Shown piece after piece: positions 52,622 through 60,145 of a stretch of DNA of 64,000 nucleotides; position 1 is the stretch's first letter; every line of letters starts with the position of its first letter. Source of the DNA: Bordetella parapertussis (GTDB lineage: Bacteria > Pseudomonadota > Gammaproteobacteria > Burkholderiales > Burkholderiaceae_B); assembly GCA_945895265.1 (NCBI GenBank), contig CAMDEF010000002.1, positions 115,062 through 179,061 of the forward strand, written 5' to 3'. The position numbers were made by a program, and so were the translations under genes. Below the pieces are notes generated by a model. The model was not told where the DNA came from. It searched no databases and worked only from the letters and a program-made list of their open reading frames with translations.

Positions 52622-53506
52622 TCATTGCTTAAATTGAATGGGCACGACTACCGATGCAGCCACGGGTGTTGTGCCGCGTTTGGCCGGAACAAAGCGCCAT
52701 TGCTTAACCGCTTGCAAGGCAGCCTGGTCTAGGCGGTCATAGCCACTCGACTGATGTAGCGTCACCTGCAAGGCGTTACCTTGTGCACTGACTTGCACCA
52801 AGACAAACACCGTACCTCGCTCTTTCATTCTGCGAGAATAGCTTGGGTAGGCGGGAGCTGGGTTATGCAAGTAATCTGCATCAAAGCGGGCACCTGTGAG
52901 CGGGGTGTCGGCGTCGCTACGGGTGGCTGCGGGTTCGCCCCGATTCGTGGACGTGGGTGAGGCGTTCGCCCGAGGCGCCGCCGGCTGACGCTCAATTGGC
53001 TTGGGCGCGAGCGGTGTAGGTTCGGGTGGCTTAGGCTTGGGCTGGGGTGGCACGGGTTCAGGTCGCTGAGGTTCAGGAGGTTTTGGTGGTGCAGGCTCGA
53101 TTGGTTCGGGCCCAGGTGGCGCGGGCTCAGATCGCTGAGGTTCAGGAGGTTTTGGTGGTGCAGGCTCGATTGGTTCGGGCTCAGGCGGCTCAGGCTGTTC
53201 TGGTTCGGGTGGCGTTTGAAAAATAGGCGCAGACTCAAGTTGCGTTGTCAGAAGCGGCACCTCCAGAGACTTGGGCTCTGGCGGTTGAACGGGTGCGGGG
53301 GTGGGGTCGACAACGGGCTCAGGTGGTGGCGCCTGAGTAAACTGCGGACTTGGTAGTGTCAGCATCTGCACCTCGAGTCTCACGACCTCTGGTTCGCGCA
53401 CAAGCTCTTGCTTCGACTCAAGTACCAACAAGGCGAGCACGCAGACATGCAGCGCCAGCACAAGAAGCACACGAATACAAAAAGCGATTGAGAAGCGACT
53501 TGGCAC
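52622..53506 (-). CDS. tonB: Energy transducer TonB
   Basis: 294-residue TonB. A single N-terminal anchor (IAFCIRVLLVLALHVCVLALLVL, with the functional histidine) precedes a Pro/Glu/Lys-rich periplasmic linker of about 110 residues. The C-terminal domain (YPSYSRRMKERGTVFVLVQVSAQG to WRFVPAKRG) is complete. The linker contains a 69-bp duplication. The start is GTG at 53506. It is dedicated to the adjacent receptor by context. Confidence 0.9.
   Translation of the reverse strand: MPSRFSIAFCIRVLLVLALHVCVLALLVLESKQELVREPEVVRLEVQMLTLPSPQFTQAPPPEPVVDPTPAPVQPPEPKSLEVPLLTTQLESAPIFQTPPEPEQPEPPEPEPIEPAPPKPPEPQRSEPAPPGPEPIEPAPPKPPEPQRPEPVPPQPKPKPPEPTPLAPKPIERQPAAPRANASPTSTNRGEPAATRSDADTPLTGARFDADYLHNPAPAYPSYSRRMKERGTVFVLVQVSAQGNALQVTLHQSSGYDRLDQAALQAVKQWRFVPAKRGTTPVAASVVVPIQFKQ
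53063..53200 (-). repeat. 69-bp tandem duplication in the tonB linker
   Basis: Two copies (53063-53131, 53132-53200) each encode a 23-residue unit beginning PEPIEPAPPKPPEPQR. Length change here would alter how far TonB reaches across the periplasm without breaking the frame. Confidence 0.75.
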
Positions 53507-53611
53507 AAATTTCTCTGGCGATCTGATCGATAAGGGAGCTGAGTTGATTTCAGATCCCGACCCTGAGACGACCGCTTGCCCAGCAACTGAGACGGTCGTA
53601 CGAACAACTGA

Positions 53612-54007
53612 TCAGACCAGTAGGGGGGGGGCGCGAGGATTGGATTGGTTCGTTGTCAGGCGAGCAAGCGCCGGCAACGCGGCCAAAAGAATTAAGCCAG
53701 AGCCGTCAGTGAAGGTACTGAAATTGATCGAGCTCGGCGCAGGGGGCAGCCCAGCGAGGTGGGTTAAACATGCCGAACAATGCTTGCTTGAATCGGAGTT
53801 GCCTGAGGTAGGGCCTGAGTCTTGGACTTGGCCAGTTTTGATATCCAGCCACTTCAAACCTACGGTAGTGCAGACCGCCATCAGGTTGTGGTTGACGCCC
53901 GTAGCCCCACGCGCAGCATGGCTCAGCGTAGGTACGAGCGACGACAGCACCATCGCAAAGGCGACGATCAAAGCGTAGATCTTTGTCGAAAAGTGTGCTC
54001 GTGTCAT
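53612..54007 (-). CDS. DUF2946-like secreted protein
   Basis: 131-residue exported protein related to that at 50955. An N-terminal segment (YALIVAFAMVLSSLVPTLSHA) precedes CTTVGLKWLDIKTG and the cysteine pair KHCSACLTH. The C terminus reads NPRAPPLLV and is encoded by a run of nine C residues. I chose the ATG at 54007; a TTG at 54031 would add eight residues. It is the first intact gene of the - strand metal locus. Confidence 0.72.
   Translation of the reverse strand: MTRAHFSTKIYALIVAFAMVLSSLVPTLSHAARGATGVNHNLMAVCTTVGLKWLDIKTGQVQDSGPTSGNSDSSKHCSACLTHLAGLPPAPSSINFSTFTDGSGLILLAALPALARLTTNQSNPRAPPLLV
53623..53631. repeat. Homopolymeric G9 tract inside the DUF2946 3' end
   Basis: Nine G residues (C9 in the coding strand) sit six codons before the stop. 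A one-base slip would replace the last residues and could extend the protein. Confidence 0.8.
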
Positions 54008-54084
54008 CGCGAGAATATTAACTGATAACAACTCTGACTGTCTGACGCGTCGGATTTAAATCAAATTGTCGGGAGCGTAGCGGA

Positions 54085-54285
54085 TCAGTAAAAAATCTTC
54101 GTACATGCCGCCAAGCCACCCCAGGCACCCCCGGCAATGACAACTCGTCGTTTTCCAGTGGCTGTGATCAGTTCGCTTTTAGGCGAAGACAACAGCGGCT
54201 GAACAAGGACTGATCCGCTGGCTACCAAGGTGCCTGCTCCGGCAAGGCTACGAGTTAAAAAACTGCGGCGATTAAGGGTAGTCAT
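54085..54285 (-). pseudogene. Truncated Tat-exported FAD-dependent oxidoreductase
   Basis: 66-residue frame. It starts with a twin-arginine signal (NRRSFLTRSLAGAG), then GKRRVVIAGGAWGGLAACTKIF, the FAD-binding beta-alpha-beta start of flavocytochrome c/sulfide dehydrogenase-like proteins. It then stops at once; the remaining ~350 residues expected for such a protein are absent, and the next 77 bases lead to DUF2946. An AAGG site precedes the ATG at 54285, so a short exported peptide could still be made. It is most likely a deletion remnant. Confidence 0.65.
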
Positions 54286-54416
54286 GTAGGGTGCCTTGGA
54301 TGCGCCTTTCATACGAGCCAGTATTGGCGCAACACGCATGCGTCCGTTGGTGGTGATTGGCGGACACCGATGAGATATTATGTGCGATAAATGCCACGAG
54401 GCGGCAGCCAGGGAAT

Positions 54417-54437
54417 ACATCAAAGTCTCTTTGATGT
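54417..54437. promoter_or_regulatory. 21-bp palindrome upstream of the nickel/cobalt permease
   Basis: Perfect 9-base arms (ACATCAAAG and CTTTGATGT) flank a 3-base centre, 39 bases before the permease start and in the divergent region facing the TonB locus. It is a candidate metal-regulator operator; as RNA it would also form a strong hairpin in the leader. Confidence 0.55.
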
Positions 54438-54476
54438 GGTGTAGGCAAAATAGTTTAAACAGGTTGAATTTAGCGA

Positions 54477-55298
54477 ATGAGTCTCGATCAGTTCCCCGAC
54501 GATCTTCTCGGTTTGGCGCTTGTTGTCCTGATGCTAGGCATACGCCATGGCTTTGATCCCGATCATTTGGCGGCGATCGATGGTTTGACTCGCTACAACA
54601 GCAGCGAGCGGCCAGTTCTCGCAAAAATGGCTGGGCTGCTTTTTTCGCTGGGTCACGGTTTGGTGATTGTCCCGCTTTCAATCTATGCGGCAAGCCTGGC
54701 AAAAACATTTGATGTCCCTGTTTGGTTCGATACGTTCGGTACCTGGGTGTCAATCACGATTTTGCTTGGCCTAGCCGTCTTAAATCTGTTGAGTGTGCTG
54801 GGAACGCCTGCACACGAAGCGGTGCAGCTCAAGGGTTGGCGCCAAAGTTTTTTTGCTCGCATGCTAAATGTTCGTCATCCCGGCGCAATGCTCGCGGTTG
54901 GCGCAGTGTTTGCGTTGTCTTTTGACACACTGAGCCAAGCGTCTTTGTTTGTAGTTCTTGCCAGTAAATATCAGGCTTGGCATGTTGCGGTAGTTTTAGC
55001 GCTGCTCTTTGTGGTTGGTATGTTAATCACAGACGGCATCAATGGCTTGTTCATCGCTAAGCTGATCAAACGGTCTGATCACACGGCGCGAGTTGCCTCA
55101 AGGGTGATGGCGCTTGCGGTCTCGGGCGTGAGTATCTTGGTAGCGGTCGTCAGTATTTTGAGCGAAATTAATCCAACTTTTGACGGCTGGCGCTCGGGCA
55201 AAGAAGTCTGGTTGGGGGTGTTTATCGTTGCCATACTGGTCGCGAGTTACTTTGTAGGGCAGCGGTTGAGCAAGCCCTATATCACTAAGCAATATTAA
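54477..55298 (+). CDS. Nickel/cobalt permease, HoxN/NicT family
   Basis: 273-residue inner-membrane permease with about seven or eight hydrophobic helices. The signature in helix 2 reads RHGFDPDHLAAIDGLTR (residues 23-39), a variant of the family RHAxDADHIxAIDNxTR. LGHGLVIV and AVFALSFDTLSQAS match the second and third family motifs. It carries Ni2+ or Co2+ across the inner membrane. It is divergent from the TonB/receptor locus, with which it would form a complete two-membrane uptake route. Confidence 0.88.
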   Translation: MSLDQFPDDLLGLALVVLMLGIRHGFDPDHLAAIDGLTRYNSSERPVLAKMAGLLFSLGHGLVIVPLSIYAASLAKTFDVPVWFDTFGTWVSITILLGLAVLNLLSVLGTPAHEAVQLKGWRQSFFARMLNVRHPGAMLAVGAVFALSFDTLSQASLFVVLASKYQAWHVAVVLALLFVVGMLITDGINGLFIAKLIKRSDHTARVASRVMALAVSGVSILVAVVSILSEINPTFDGWRSGKEVWLGVFIVAILVASYFVGQRLSKPYITKQY

Positions 55299-55312
55299 GC
55301 ATATGCAATTTT

Positions 55313-55396
55313 CACCTCAGCTTTGAGGCGACATTAGAATTTTTACGCTTCATCAGTGAAGCGATATTCTTATATTTGCGCTTCAACTTTGAAGCG
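55313..55396. promoter_or_regulatory. Three 18-bp palindromes at exact 33-bp spacing (operator array)
   Basis: Palindromes lie at 55313-55330, 55346-55363 and 55379-55396. The last two read CGCTTCA-N4-TGAAGCG perfectly; the first is a near copy (CACCTCA-N4-TGAGGCG). Centres are 33 bases apart, three helical turns, so bound dimers would share one face of the DNA. The third overlaps the fic promoter. Confidence 0.8.
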
Positions 55397-55410
55397 ATTA
55401 AATATATAAT
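55382..55410 (+). promoter_or_regulatory. Predicted sigma-70 promoter of fic, leaderless
   Basis: A perfect -10 box (TATAAT, 55405-55410) has a weak -35 (TTCAAC, 55382-55387) at 17-base spacing. Transcription should begin about 7 bases after the -10, which is the fic start codon itself. There is no Shine-Dalgarno site, so the message appears leaderless. Confidence 0.6.
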
Positions 55411-55417
55411 ACGCTTT

Positions 55418-56542
55418 ATGTACCTCTGGCAAGCGCCCAATTGGCCCAATTTTCAATACGATCTGACTGCTTTGCAGCCGACTTTGGCGCGGGCGCGGGT
55501 CGCGCAGGGGCGTGTGCTGGGTCTGGCTGGTACGTTGCAGTTGGTCGATCTGGCTCAATTAGAGCTTGAGAGTTGGGCGGCCGAGGCCGTCGCCACCGCC
55601 GAAATCGAAGGCGAGGTGCTGCAAGTTCAATCGGTGCGTGCCTCGGTCGCCCGCAGGCTTGGCTTGCCCGGCGCACCGAATGTGTTTCGCGATGCCCGTA
55701 TCGAGGCCACGCTTGATGTGTTGCAAGCTGCGATCAAACGTTGGCAACATCCCTTAAGCGACGAAGACCTCTTCACGTGGCAGGCGGCGTTGTTTCCTGA
55801 AGGGCGCAGTGCGGGCGTCAAGATACAAATAGGTGCGTATCGGCAGCATACTCAGGCCATGCAGATTGTGACAGTCAAGTACGGTGCACCAGATATTGTT
55901 CATTATCAGGCGCCTTCCTCAGTTGATGTGCCCGCACAGATGAGGCAGTTGATTGCTTGGTTTAATGACAGCGCACACAGTTGTGACGGTCTGGTGCGCG
56001 CAGCGCTTGCCCATTTATGGTTTGAAGCGATTCATCCCTTCGAAGATGGTAATGGACGAGTGGGGCGTGCACTCAGTGAGTTGGCGCTTGCACAAGACAT
56101 GCAAAGTTCGCAGCGCATCTGGAGCCTATCTCAACAAATCATGAATGATCGTTCGGGATACTACGAGCAACTACAAGCAGCAACGTCAAGTGACACACTC
56201 GATGTCACACCTTGGGTGGAGTGGTTTGTCGCTTGCATCGAACGCGCTGCACTGGCGGCGCTTAAGCAAATGCAAGCCGCAATTGAGAAGACCCGCTACT
56301 TTTCAACGCTTAGAGATTTGCATCCCACGCTTACTGCGTCTCAACTGAAGATCTTGGGCAAATTGTTTGAGGCGCAGCCTGAGGGGTTTTTAGGTGGCAT
56401 GAGCACGTCTAACTATGTGAACATCACCGGTCAGTCGCGCGCCACCGCCTATCGCGAGCTCACAGACATGACTCAGTTGGGGTTGCTTGAGCAATACGGT
56501 CAGGGGCGAGGTGCGCGTTACCGAATCGTGCCTCTAAGTTAA
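55418..56542 (+). CDS. Fic family protein (DUF4172-Fic-wHTH)
   Basis: 374-residue protein. The DUF4172-like N terminus starts YLWQAPNWPNF. The Fic core has the complete catalytic motif HPFEDGNGRVGR at residues 206-217, so AMP transfer to a target protein is expected. The C-terminal ~100 residues contain a winged helix (ITGQSRATAYRELTDMTQLGLLEQ). That DNA-binding part could bind the palindromes at its own promoter. It converges on the dehalogenase gene with a 4-base overlap. Confidence 0.9.
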   Translation: MYLWQAPNWPNFQYDLTALQPTLARARVAQGRVLGLAGTLQLVDLAQLELESWAAEAVATAEIEGEVLQVQSVRASVARRLGLPGAPNVFRDARIEATLDVLQAAIKRWQHPLSDEDLFTWQAALFPEGRSAGVKIQIGAYRQHTQAMQIVTVKYGAPDIVHYQAPSSVDVPAQMRQLIAWFNDSAHSCDGLVRAALAHLWFEAIHPFEDGNGRVGRALSELALAQDMQSSQRIWSLSQQIMNDRSGYYEQLQAATSSDTLDVTPWVEWFVACIERAALAALKQMQAAIEKTRYFSTLRDLHPTLTASQLKILGKLFEAQPEGFLGGMSTSNYVNITGQSRATAYRELTDMTQLGLLEQYGQGRGARYRIVPLS

Positions 56543-57258
56543 ACCCCCATCTGCGTAGCCAAATCCCGAATATCTTTTGCCACCACATCCCACGCCTCGG
56601 TCGCAACCAGATTGTCAGTTTGCGTCGGACCATACTCAGTTGGCCGCGGCCAAAACGCAGTTTTCAGACCACAGTTTTTAGCGGCGAGCAGATCGTTGTT
56701 GTGTGCTGCGCACATCATCACCTCTGAGGGATCTAAGCGCAGCGCGTGGCATACGCCAAGATACGACTCGGGTTGAGGCTTGTAGCAACGAAACACTTCA
56801 GTAGATAAATTCAAATCCCAGGGCAGGCCCGTGTATTTGGCGATGTCAGTCAGCAGTGAGATGTTGCCGTTTGAAAGTGGGGCAATGATGTATTTGCTTT
56901 TTAAACGCGTTAAGCCGCCCACTGCATCAGGCCAACCATCTAAGCGATGCCAAACTTTATTGACGTGCTCGCGTTGTGCCTCTGTCATTTTGCTTAGGCC
57001 ATATTGCTCAAGCAGCACGTCAAGCGATTCGCGATGTAATACATCTAGCACGGTGAATTCGCGCTTGCCACTGCGGCAGGCTTCCATCGACGGCTGATAC
57101 ATACTGCGCCATTGTTCAGCGAACACAGTCCAGTCAGCCTGAAAACCATTTTCGTTGCCCCAGCGGGTAAGGTCACGCACGATGCTGCCTCGCCAGTCAA
57201 CGACCGACCCAAACGTATCGAACACCATGGCTTTAACGGTAGTGTGAAGAGATGACAT
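56539..57258 (-). CDS. Haloacid dehalogenase, type II (HAD superfamily)
   Basis: 239-residue HAD hydrolase. The nucleophile is D14 in MVFDTFGSVVDW; PLSNGN supplies the Ser/Asn, CYKPQPESY the lysine, and MMCAAHNNDLLAAKNCGLKTAF the acidic/amide end. The insertion and the AHNNDL ending match (S)-2-haloacid dehalogenases. A GGAG site precedes the ATG. It probably hydrolyses a 2-halo acid, but substrate range cannot be read from sequence. Confidence 0.87.
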   Translation of the reverse strand: MSSLHTTVKAMVFDTFGSVVDWRGSIVRDLTRWGNENGFQADWTVFAEQWRSMYQPSMEACRSGKREFTVLDVLHRESLDVLLEQYGLSKMTEAQREHVNKVWHRLDGWPDAVGGLTRLKSKYIIAPLSNGNISLLTDIAKYTGLPWDLNLSTEVFRCYKPQPESYLGVCHALRLDPSEVMMCAAHNNDLLAAKNCGLKTAFWPRPTEYGPTQTDNLVATEAWDVVAKDIRDLATQMGV

Positions 57259-57300
57259 ACTTTTTGCTCCGAATGTTGGTTTTGTGTGATTCTTGTTGCA

Positions 57301-57666
57301 TTAGACCCGATAGGGTACGCGCGTACCTGGCTCATCTTGCGAAAAGTCTTTTGTGTTGCGCGTGACAAGCAGCCGTTTGTTTACTAGGGCGGTTGCCCAA
57401 ACAATTGCATCAGGCAATTTGATTTTTTTTTGCTGTCTTAATGAAACGGCAACGTCAGCGACTTCTTTGTCGATCGGCAGATTGACAAAGCCACCTAGAA
57501 AGTTGCGGATGAGGGTGTCTGTCTCGGTCGTGGCACCAACCATCACCTCCATCCAGGTCACGAGACTGATGGCTTTATCTGGATAAAGATCGAGCTCTTT
57601 TTTTGCTGGTTCAAGACCATTAAGGTAATCAATAAGGATATTTGTGTCGAACAGAGCGCCTACCAT
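57301..57666 (-). CDS. vapC: VapC-type PIN-domain toxin
   Basis: 121-residue PIN-domain RNase. Acidic metal ligands are in LFDTNILIDYL (D7), the central TWMEV, and LPDAIVWATAL, with a final RNTKDF. It overlaps the vapB gene by 7 bases on the same strand, the usual antitoxin-first order. Confidence 0.88.
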   Translation of the reverse strand: MVGALFDTNILIDYLNGLEPAKKELDLYPDKAISLVTWMEVMVGATTETDTLIRNFLGGFVNLPIDKEVADVAVSLRQQKKIKLPDAIVWATALVNKRLLVTRNTKDFSQDEPGTRVPYRV

Positions 57667-57872
57667 TCTGAGCGCACCTGCTCTTGGTACTTGAGCCCAT
57701 CAACTTGGCGTTCTTTCCAAAGTCCGAAGGCAGCAGCGGGAATTTGCTTTTGTCGAGCCAGATAAAAACTAATTGCGCGACGCACCAGTTCGGCCCGCGA
57801 TGTTTTTTCGATTAGGCAAAGATCGCTCAAGTCTTTGAGTTGCTGCTCTGGAATGTCGATTAATGTGCGCAT
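57660..57872 (-). CDS. vapB: VapB-type ribbon-helix-helix antitoxin
   Basis: 70-residue protein. A ribbon-helix-helix start (MRTLIDIPEQQLKDL, then SRAELVRRAISFYLAR) binds DNA, and the C-terminal part (FGLWKERQVDGLKYQEQVR) wraps the toxin. I chose the ATG at 57872; a start at 57884 would add four residues. An AT-rich palindrome lies just upstream. Confidence 0.88.
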   Translation of the reverse strand: MRTLIDIPEQQLKDLSDLCLIEKTSRAELVRRAISFYLARQKQIPAAAFGLWKERQVDGLKYQEQVRSEW

Positions 57873-57897
57873 GAGAACGTCCAATCAAGTCTTTGAT

Positions 57898-57926
57898 GAT
57901 ATATATATAGTATATTATGATATATC
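57898..57926. promoter_or_regulatory. AT-rich inverted repeat upstream of vapBC
   Basis: GATATAT and ATATATC arms bracket a 15-base AT-rich centre starting 26 bases before vapB. It is a likely autoregulatory operator and promoter core. Confidence 0.5.
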
Positions 57927-58002
57927 TGCGAGCAACTCGCGTATAAGATGCGCGTCCTCTGCTTGAATCAGGAGCGAGTCGTCCTTACCTTGTCACCTAA
58001 TC

Positions 58003-58878
58003 TCACTGACCCCATTTCGTCACAAGATGCTCAGTAAACCAGTCACATGCTGCGCCGGCGGTTTCTGCCAGACGGATCCCGTATGGCTCGTAATGGCCGC
58101 CCTTAAAGAGATGCAATTTTTTAGGTTCGTGTGCGGTTGAATAGGCGGCCAACTGATCATCGGTCGGGCAGCGTGTGTCGTTAGTGCCTAATACCATCAA
58201 CAAGGGGGTAGGCGAGATACGTGGCAAAAAGAGGCCCGGCTCGTAGGCCATACGTAAATCGCGCGTGCGCAGCGTGACTGCGTTGACGTAGCTGGTGCCT
58301 TTACCCGCAACAATACTCCACGCATAGCTTTCAGAACCTTCGGTCGAGATCGGTACCATTTTGGGCGGTAAGCCTTTGGCGCGATTGAGTCGGTCTTCAT
58401 TGAGCTCAGCTAAAAACGCGTCGAACTTATCAGTCGGAATCGAGCGCAAAGTATTTTTGTAACCGCTGATGGTTGGCACTTGCGAGACCACACACTTGAC
58501 GCGGCGATCGGTTGCGGCCACCACCAACACATGCCCACCTGAATAGCTTGTACCCCACAAGCCGATCCGATTGGCATCGACTTCAGGTTGCATGATGGCA
58601 TAGGTAATCGCGTCGCGCATATCCGAGATCTGTTGCGCAGGGTCGAGCTCACCACGCGGTTCGCCTGTACTTTTGCCGGTGTTGCGATGGTCGTATACCA
58701 AGCACGCAAAACCTGCTGCGCAGAACACGTCAGCAAACTTGTCAAGCGCCATCTCTTTGATTGCACCAAAGCCGTGGCTCATGACGATGGTTGGGTAAGG
58801 TGCCGCACCAGAGTCGGGCATGTAGAGCCAGCCGTCTAGCTCGCAGCCGCCAGCAAAAAACTTAATGTCTTTTCTCAT
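58003..58878 (-). CDS. Alpha/beta hydrolase, COG1073/S15-like
   Basis: 291-residue hydrolase. SHGFGAIKEM is the oxyanion loop, GTSYSGG holds the nucleophile Ser111, the acid lies in GTNDTRCP, and GGHYEPY gives the histidine. The GxSYxG form resembles X-Pro dipeptidyl-peptidase and cocaine-esterase relatives. It follows a Bug gene after 75 bases that contain a strong hairpin. It may cleave an ester or amide that the Bug protein delivers. Confidence 0.85.
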   Translation of the reverse strand: MRKDIKFFAGGCELDGWLYMPDSGAAPYPTIVMSHGFGAIKEMALDKFADVFCAAGFACLVYDHRNTGKSTGEPRGELDPAQQISDMRDAITYAIMQPEVDANRIGLWGTSYSGGHVLVVAATDRRVKCVVSQVPTISGYKNTLRSIPTDKFDAFLAELNEDRLNRAKGLPPKMVPISTEGSESYAWSIVAGKGTSYVNAVTLRTRDLRMAYEPGLFLPRISPTPLLMVLGTNDTRCPTDDQLAAYSTAHEPKKLHLFKGGHYEPYGIRLAETAGAACDWFTEHLVTKWGQ

Positions 58879-58902
58879 GAGGTTGTTCTTAAGGCTCTGG
58901 TC

Positions 58903-58943
58903 GTCATGAAGAGGCTTCCCAACCGAGAGAAGCCTCTGATGAC
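58903..58943 (-). other. Strong intercistronic hairpin
   Basis: Arms of about 15-16 bases (GTCATGAAGAGGCTTC and GAAGCCTCTGATGAC, one bulge) flank a 10-base loop between the Bug gene stop and the hydrolase start. There is no T-tract. It is likely an mRNA stability or attenuation element that favours Bug over hydrolase. Confidence 0.6.
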
Positions 58944-58953
58944 AGGACCTCGC

Positions 58954-59937
58954 TTAATCCACTCGTGCGCCAGAGTCTTTGACGATTTTTTCCCAAGTCG
59001 CAAGGTCATCCTTGAGTAGTGCGGCGAATTGTTGAGGCGTGTTTTGCAAGGCTTCGCACCCTTGCTTGATCAGCTTGTCTTGAACATCCTTATCTGCCAA
59101 GGCGGTTTTGATCGCGGCATTGAGTTTGTCAAAGATCGCGGCGGGTGTGCCAGCTGGCGCCAAAATGCCGTACCACGGTGTTGAACCAAAGCCGGGGATG
59201 GTTTCGCTAATAGACGGCGTATTGGGTAATGCCGCGATACGCTTCTCGTTCGTGACCGCTAAGGCTTTGATCTTGCCTGAAGCGAGTAAAGACAGCGAGG
59301 AGGGCGCGCTCTGGACAGAAACTGGAACCTGACCGCCGGCTACGTCTGTCGCTGCCGCAGCAGCACCTTTGTACGGTACGTGCAGCATATCAATGCCGAC
59401 TATCTGCTTGAACATCTCAACAATCAGATGATTGAGCGTGCCATTGCCTGCAGAGGCGTAGTTGATTTTTCCGGGATTAGCTTTCGCTTGTGCGATGAGT
59501 TCCGCCACATTGTTTGCTGGGAAAGCAGAGTTGACTACGAGCACGTAGCCGGCACTCGCAACCAAACCAACGGGGGTGAAGTCCTTGAGTGGATCAAAGC
59601 CCGTTGTCTTGTAGAGCCAAGGGTTGATCACTTGTGTGCTGTTTGTCGTGAGCAAAAGAGTGTAGCCATCAGGCTTGGCTTTGGCTGTTGCCGCAGTACC
59701 GATGTTGCCACCTGCGCCGGGGCGGTTTTCTACAACGAACTGTTGGCCGAGCACCTCGCTGAGTTTGGCAGCGACGATGCGCGCAATCGTGTCATTCGCG
59801 CCGCCGGTGGCTTGCGGAACAACCACAGAAACGGGGCGATTCGGGTAATCGGCTTGTGCAGAAGCCGTGCTCATCAGAGTCGTCGCTAAGACGGCCCCAG
59901 CGAGGAGGGCGCGGGTGGTGCTAGAAAAAAAACGCAT
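58954..59937 (-). CDS. Bug-family (TctC-like) periplasmic solute receptor
   Basis: 327-residue receptor with a signal peptide (MRFFSSTTRALLAGAVLATT, cleavage near ASAQ) and the mature start YPNRPVSVVVPQATGGANDTIAR. VVENRPGAGGNIGTAATAKA and HVPYKGAAAAATDVAGG are present. It is the upstream partner of the alpha/beta hydrolase gene, so a neutral ester, amide or peptide-like ligand is possible. Confidence 0.9.
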   Translation of the reverse strand: MRFFSSTTRALLAGAVLATTLMSTASAQADYPNRPVSVVVPQATGGANDTIARIVAAKLSEVLGQQFVVENRPGAGGNIGTAATAKAKPDGYTLLLTTNSTQVINPWLYKTTGFDPLKDFTPVGLVASAGYVLVVNSAFPANNVAELIAQAKANPGKINYASAGNGTLNHLIVEMFKQIVGIDMLHVPYKGAAAAATDVAGGQVPVSVQSAPSSLSLLASGKIKALAVTNEKRIAALPNTPSISETIPGFGSTPWYGILAPAGTPAAIFDKLNAAIKTALADKDVQDKLIKQGCEALQNTPQQFAALLKDDLATWEKIVKDSGARVD

Positions 59938-60089
59938 GAGTTTCTCTGGGATTTTTGTTGTGTGGTTATACCTGACGATTTGAAAGCGCTAAGCCACCCG
60001 CACAAAAAGGCGGGCAAACCGTCAAGCAGTGGATTTGGGTGTCAACACTATTTGAGGTGAAGTCGCGATGAACTCGAATTTAAGTTAAG

Positions 60090-60141
60090 TTCACCGCGTG
60101 AGCAAGCCTCAAACGTTCAACGCGTGAGCAAGCCTCAAACA
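60090..60141 (-). repeat. 26-bp tandem duplication after an SDR gene
   Basis: Two copies (60090-60115, 60116-60141) match at 24 of 26 bases; each contains CGCGTGAGCAAGCCTCAAAC. They begin 4 bases after the SDR stop codon on the - strand. Confidence 0.85.
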
Positions 60142-60145
60142 AACA

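Noticed and set aside
52825..53238. 137-codon open frame on the - strand
   Set aside because: It is an alternative frame of the proline-rich tonB linker; the repetitive DNA keeps several frames open.
59380..59889. 169-codon open frame on the + strand
   Set aside because: It is antisense to a clear Bug gene, with no ribosome site and no recognisable domain.
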